From Chloroflexota bacterium (lineage in GTDB: Bacteria; Chloroflexota; Anaerolineae; Anaerolineales; Villigracilaceae): a stretch of DNA of 7,503 nt. The notes beneath the pieces are model-generated. The model ran no database searches. It was not told the origin of the DNA and saw only the letters and a list, made by a program, of their open reading frames with translations. The DNA is taken from contig VGOX01000096.1 in assembly GCA_016875755.1 (NCBI GenBank), positions 1 to 7,503 on the forward strand. Direction: 5' to 3'. Below are positions 3,556 to 7,503 of this stretch, piece after piece. The position numbers were made by a program, and so were the translations under genes. The number at the start of each line of letters is the position of its first letter. The first letter of the stretch is position 1.

Positions 3556-6500
3556 ATGCTTAAGAACTTCGTAAAACTATTCAGTGGCGACCCCACAAAA
3601 AAGACCGTTGACCAATACCGCCCGCTCGTGGAGAAGGTAAATGCGCTCGAAGCACAATTCGAAGCGTTGAGCGATGACGCCTTGCGCGCCAAAAAGGATG
3701 AATTCAAGGCTCGCGTCGCGGAGGCAACCAAGGGAATGAGTCTCATACTCGTTGGGGCGCAGCAGGGCGGGGATGATAAGGAATACCGCAAAGCCGAGCA
3801 GGATGCTTTGGATGCGATCATGCCCGAAGCCTTTGCCGCCGTGCGTGAAGCCTCCAAACGGACGATCGGTTTGCGTCACTACGATGTGCAGATCATCGGC
3901 GGTGCGGCACTCCACGGCGGACAGATCGCCGAGATGCGCACAGGGGAAGGCAAGACGCTTGTGGCAACCTTGCCTGTCTATCTCAACGCGCTGACAGGAC
4001 GCGGCGTGCACCTCATTACGGTCAACGATTATCTGGCGCGGCGTGATGCGCGTTGGATGGCTCCCATTTATCAGGCGCTGGGTTTGAGCGTTGGCGTGCT
4101 GCAAATGGCGGCGGTCACTGAGAACGGCAAGAAAGCCTTCATCGTCGATTTCGAACGCGATTCTCCCCATGAAGACCAGCGTCACCTGCGCATGGTAGAC
4201 CGTGTCGAAGCCTATAATGCGGATGTCACCTTTGGTACGAACTCCGAATTTGGTTTTGACTATTTGCGCGACAACATGACCATGCGCCTTGATTCGCGTG
4301 TCCAACGCCGACATTACTACGCCATCGTCGATGAAGTGGACAACGTCCTCATTGATGAAGCACGTACGCCGCTCATCATTTCTGGTCCCGCCTCGGGTGA
4401 TTTGGAATGGTACGGACGTATGGCACAGGTGGTGAAGCAGCTCAAACCCGAAGATTACGAAGTGGACGAGAAGAACCGCAACGTCAATCTGACCGAGATC
4501 GGTGTCAGCCGCGTGGAAGTCATTTTGGGCGTGCAGCTTCTCGATCCAGAAAGACCCGAAGACCTTACTCCTGAACAGGCGCGTTTGGTGGGCTATCTGC
4601 AACAGGCATTGCGCGCGCAATATCTTTTCCATCGCAACAAGGATTATCTCGTGCAGGGCGGCAAAGTCGTCATCGTGGATGAGTTCACAGGGCGCCTCAT
4701 GCCCGGCCGCCGCTGGAGCGATGGTTTGCACCAAGCCGTTGAAGCCAAGGAAGGCGTGAAGGTCGAGCCTGAGTCGGTTACCTATGCCACGATCACCTTG
4801 CAGAATTATTTCCGCATGTATCAAAAATTGGCGGGCATGACCGGTACCGCGCTCACCGAAGCCGAAGAGTTCAACAAGATCTACAAACTCGAAGTCGCGC
4901 CCATCTCTCCGAATCTCGAATATCAATCCTACGGCAAGGATGCGCCGCTGGCTGAGGTCAAGGCGAAGGATGAGGAAGGCTACACCTATTCCTACTTCAC
5001 GAAGGCAGGCGAGGAAGCGCCGCTGTTCTATCGCCGTAAAGATTATCCCGATGTCATCTACCGCACGGTTGAAGCGAAACTGCGCGCCATCATCACCGAG
5101 ATTATTCGCAATCACGCCTTGGGTCGTCCGCTGTTGGTGGGTACAACCTCCGTTGATTCATCTGACCGCCTCTCCAATCGCCTCAAAGCGGAGTCTGTTC
5201 GCCGCCTGATGCAGTACACCCTTGTGCGGGATCATTACCTCCGCGCCAATAATTTGGAGGAAGACGGGCGCCTCATTGCGGACCTCGTGCCTTTTAATGA
5301 GCCCATCGACAAACTCTCCCCTGATGCATTGCGCAGCTTCATCAAACCGCATGGCATGACCAACATCAGTCTCGATGACGAAACCAACCTGCAAACCTTG
5401 ATGTCGATCCTGCGCCTGCCTGAAGCCAAAAAAGACCGCCTGAGGAAGATATTCCAAGGCGGCGTGCCGCATCAAGTCTTGAATGCCCGTCGTCACACGG
5501 AAGAGTCGCAGATCATTGCAGGTGCAGGCGCGTTCGGTGCCGTGACGATTGCCACCAACATGGCGGGGCGTGGTGTCGATATTAAACTCGGCGGTGAACT
5601 GGCGGAGGAAGTGATCTCGGCCGTCAACCGCGTGTTGAGCAAGGCTGGTTACAACGATCCCTTTGATATGACCTTGCAGGATCGCCGCGAAGCCTTGAAG
5701 AAGACCGACCCATCCCATTATGGAATTTACGAAGCGGAAGTTAAACTCTTCCTGCAATATTTCGAAGAAATGGAAAGCGTGAAGGAACTGGGCGGTTTGC
5801 ATGTCATCGGCTCGGAGCGTCACGAAGCCCGCCGCATCGACAACCAGTTGCGCGGACGTGCCGCCCGTCAGGGTGACCCTGGCTCTTCGCGTTTTTACCT
5901 CTCCCTGCAAGATGACTTGATGCGTCTGTTCGGCGGTGAGCAGGTTAGCGGCGTGATGGAACGACTCAAAGTGGACGATACGCTTCCGTTGGAAGTGCGC
6001 CTCGTCAGCAATATGATCGAAGGATCGCAAACCCGTGTAGAAGGCGCAAACTTCGATGTCCGCAAGCATTTGTTGGAATATGATGATGTGCTCAACAAGC
6101 AGCGCCAGCAAATTTACAGCCAGCGTGACCGCATCTTCGTCAAGGAAGACCTGAGCGAAGATGTCGCTGATATGCTCGAATCAGAAGTGACCAAACGTGT
6201 GGAAATGGGACTTGCCGATGAGGAAGGTCCGTGGAAACTGATCGCATGGCTGGATCAGGTCCAGCCGCCGTTCGATGCGAAGGACGGATTATTCCCATCG
6301 TTTGGCTTCAAATTACTGCTTGGTCAAATTAACGATGCGGACTTGAGAGCCTCGATTTTGGCGATTGCGTCCAAGTCCATCGAAGCCGAAAACGCTCATG
6401 CCTTCCGCGCCATTGACTCTCTGGTTGAAAAGACCGAAGAATCGCTCAAGCAGCAGATCTCCGAACGGGAAGATGCGCTGGATGCCTATTTCCAGGGCTT

Positions 6501-7503
6501 GCGTGATCTGGAGGAAACTCCCCGTCCGCAGAAAATTCTGGAAGAGATCAACGCGCTGATGCGCCTTCAATTGCGCTTTGGCAATGACTTGCAAAAGACC
6601 CTGGCTGACGACCCTGAAGATGCAAAGGATGATATTCAGGAAATGGTCGCCAATCAGTTGACCCTCATCCATGCCACGCGTGTCATCGGCGCGATCCAGA
6701 ACCGTGTGGGTGAACAGATCCAGTGGCAGAACCCGCTTCCGCCTGATTGGGATGAACTGTCCTATATTCTGCTGAATACGGCGCGGGATGCTTTGGACAA
6801 GAAGCGCGACCGTTTGAACAGCCAGATCGTACGCGATCTCGATGTTCTTTTGCAGCGTGAAGATGCATCCACAGATGCTGGGAGATTGCGCCTGTTGTTA
6901 ACCCTGTCACAGGGAACTCGTACGGCGTTCGATCAGAAGACCCATAAGCAGGTTAAGCAGGTATTTACGCGTTTTACGTATGTGTTCCATGCGGCTCAGT
7001 TATTGGATGGCATGGAAGCCGAGACTCTTGCCGACGATGTGATGGATCATCTCGAAGCGGCGGAGGTTGCTCTGCGCGAAACATGGGGACAGAGCGAATT
7101 CTCCCGCTTGAAGATGAACGCCACGAAATTAGCGGATTTTGGTCCTGCGGCGCGAATCGCTTTCGGGGAGGAACGACTCAACGAAGCAATATCAGGCTTG
7201 AGCGAGTCTGAGGCGGAGCAATTATCCGCTGCAATTGGCAAGTATGTGTTGAATGAAGTCCATCGTCAGCTGCTGCTTGGGGCGTTCAGCGAGTTGTGGG
7301 TGGAATATCTCACAAAGGTTGAGGCCTTAAGAGTTTCGATAGGCTTGGAGGCTTACGCCCAACGTGACCCGCTGGTCCAATACAAAGGACGCGCTTCTGA
7401 AATGTTCGCGCAATTGCTCGAAGATGTTCGCGGACTGGTAATCAGCCGCGCGTTTGCGGCACGACCGCGTAGAGTGGAGATTACACCGCTCGAAACTTCA
7501 GAG
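3556..7503 (+). CDS. secA: Protein translocase ATPase SecA, unusually long, 3' end outside window
   Basis: SecA is the ATPase that pushes unfolded preproteins through SecYEG at the membrane. The frame is open for 1316 codons to the window edge, against a usual 800-950. Motifs in order: Walker A MRTGEGKT (127-134), GTNSEFGFDYLRDNM (about 227-241), Walker B DEVD (259-262) with LIDEARTPLIISG, VDEFTGR (374-380), AGMTGTA (426-432), VGTTS (528-532), MAGRGVDI (669-676), and motif VI near 761-771 reading QLRGRAARQGD. The scaffold helix includes RKHLLEYDDVLNKQR (836-850). The late motif IGLEAYAQRDP is at 1262-1272. Extra blocks lie at about 184-216 (NBD1), 547-635 (NBD2) and 970-1230, the last rich in charged helices. 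Ends at 1316 resemble the SecA C-terminal region, but no zinc-binding tail is reached. The gene has its own promoter and SD, downstream of an IS-filled gap. Confidence 0.97.
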   Translation, partial: MLKNFVKLFSGDPTKKTVDQYRPLVEKVNALEAQFEALSDDALRAKKDEFKARVAEATKGMSLILVGAQQGGDDKEYRKAEQDALDAIMPEAFAAVREASKRTIGLRHYDVQIIGGAALHGGQIAEMRTGEGKTLVATLPVYLNALTGRGVHLITVNDYLARRDARWMAPIYQALGLSVGVLQMAAVTENGKKAFIVDFERDSPHEDQRHLRMVDRVEAYNADVTFGTNSEFGFDYLRDNMTMRLDSRVQRRHYYAIVDEVDNVLIDEARTPLIISGPASGDLEWYGRMAQVVKQLKPEDYEVDEKNRNVNLTEIGVSRVEVILGVQLLDPERPEDLTPEQARLVGYLQQALRAQYLFHRNKDYLVQGGKVVIVDEFTGRLMPGRRWSDGLHQAVEAKEGVKVEPESVTYATITLQNYFRMYQKLAGMTGTALTEAEEFNKIYKLEVAPISPNLEYQSYGKDAPLAEVKAKDEEGYTYSYFTKAGEEAPLFYRRKDYPDVIYRTVEAKLRAIITEIIRNHALGRPLLVGTTSVDSSDRLSNRLKAESVRRLMQYTLVRDHYLRANNLEEDGRLIADLVPFNEPIDKLSPDALRSFIKPHGMTNISLDDETNLQTLMSILRLPEAKKDRLRKIFQGGVPHQVLNARRHTEESQIIAGAGAFGAVTIATNMAGRGVDIKLGGELAEEVISAVNRVLSKAGYNDPFDMTLQDRREALKKTDPSHYGIYEAEVKLFLQYFEEMESVKELGGLHVIGSERHEARRIDNQLRGRAARQGDPGSSRFYLSLQDDLMRLFGGEQVSGVMERLKVDDTLPLEVRLVSNMIEGSQTRVEGANFDVRKHLLEYDDVLNKQRQQIYSQRDRIFVKEDLSEDVADMLESEVTKRVEMGLADEEGPWKLIAWLDQVQPPFDAKDGLFPSFGFKLLLGQINDADLRASILAIASKSIEAENAHAFRAIDSLVEKTEESLKQQISEREDALDAYFQGLRDLEETPRPQKILEEINALMRLQLRFGNDLQKTLADDPEDAKDDIQEMVANQLTLIHATRVIGAIQNRVGEQIQWQNPLPPDWDELSYILLNTARDALDKKRDRLNSQIVRDLDVLLQREDASTDAGRLRLLLTLSQGTRTAFDQKTHKQVKQVFTRFTYVFHAAQLLDGMEAETLADDVMDHLEAAEVALRETWGQSEFSRLKMNATKLADFGPAARIAFGEERLNEAISGLSESEAEQLSAAIGKYVLNEVHRQLLLGAFSELWVEYLTKVEALRVSIGLEAYAQRDPLVQYKGRASEMFAQLLEDVRGLVISRAFAARPRRVEITPLETSE

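Noticed and set aside
3577..5115. A 512-codon open frame on the minus strand
   Set aside because: It lies fully antisense to secA, whose motifs are unmistakable on the plus strand. The minus frame shows no domain and arises from codon bias of the real gene.
5158..6111. A 317-codon open frame on the minus strand
   Set aside because: It is also antisense to secA, over its motif V and VI region, with low-complexity His/Phe-rich composition typical of a shadow frame.
3556..7503. SecA as two fused or frameshifted genes because of its length
   Set aside because: One frame is open throughout, with canonical motifs before and after each extra block and no internal start with an SD. Insertion fits better than fusion or error.
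1..7503. CRISPR array, tRNA, rRNA or toxin-antitoxin/defence genes
   Set aside because: No regularly spaced repeats, cloverleaf sequences or defence-type domains were found on either strand.

Overview
The window looks like chromosome of a Chloroflexota bacterium, most likely Anaerolineae. The evidence is a very long SecA with extra blocks, a bactofilin, and a proline-tRNA-ligase-like protein of the type with CxxC pairs. The phylum call is inference from protein style, not from a database match. Base composition is balanced.

Layout: positions 2-67 hold the last codons of an unidentified plus-strand gene. A minus-strand unit follows, read from right to left. It starts with a bactofilin (2014-1487). 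Next is a 50-nt gap filled by a near-perfect 16-bp palindrome (1447-1479). Then comes a ProRS-derived protein that keeps the editing and anticodon-binding domains but has lost the aminoacylation core (1436-222). Last is a 44-codon small ORF that starts inside the end of the ProRS-like gene behind a good Shine-Dalgarno (229-95).

The gap between this unit and the divergent secA gene has been invaded by mobile DNA. An IS630-family insertion sequence (about 2268-3379, TA-flanked, imperfect inverted repeats) carries a transposase split into two frames at a run of seven A. Directly to its left is a roughly 112-bp imperfect palindrome with similar ends, probably a MITE. Directly to its right is a further end-like sequence. 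A promoter-like pair (2113-2141) on the left and a clear intrinsic terminator (3454-3488) on the right bracket the IS. An earlier transcript, possibly non-coding, may therefore have been interrupted there.

From 3556 to the window end runs secA, open for 1316 codons without a stop, with its own extended -10 promoter and Shine-Dalgarno. All the ATPase motifs are present, but two large insertions (about 89 residues in NBD2 and about 260 in the helical scaffold region) make it much longer than the usual 800-950 residues. Functionally, the window combines protein export (SecA), a cell-shape or surface scaffold (bactofilin) and probable tRNA quality control (ProRS-like). No defence locus, CRISPR array, tRNA or rRNA was seen.
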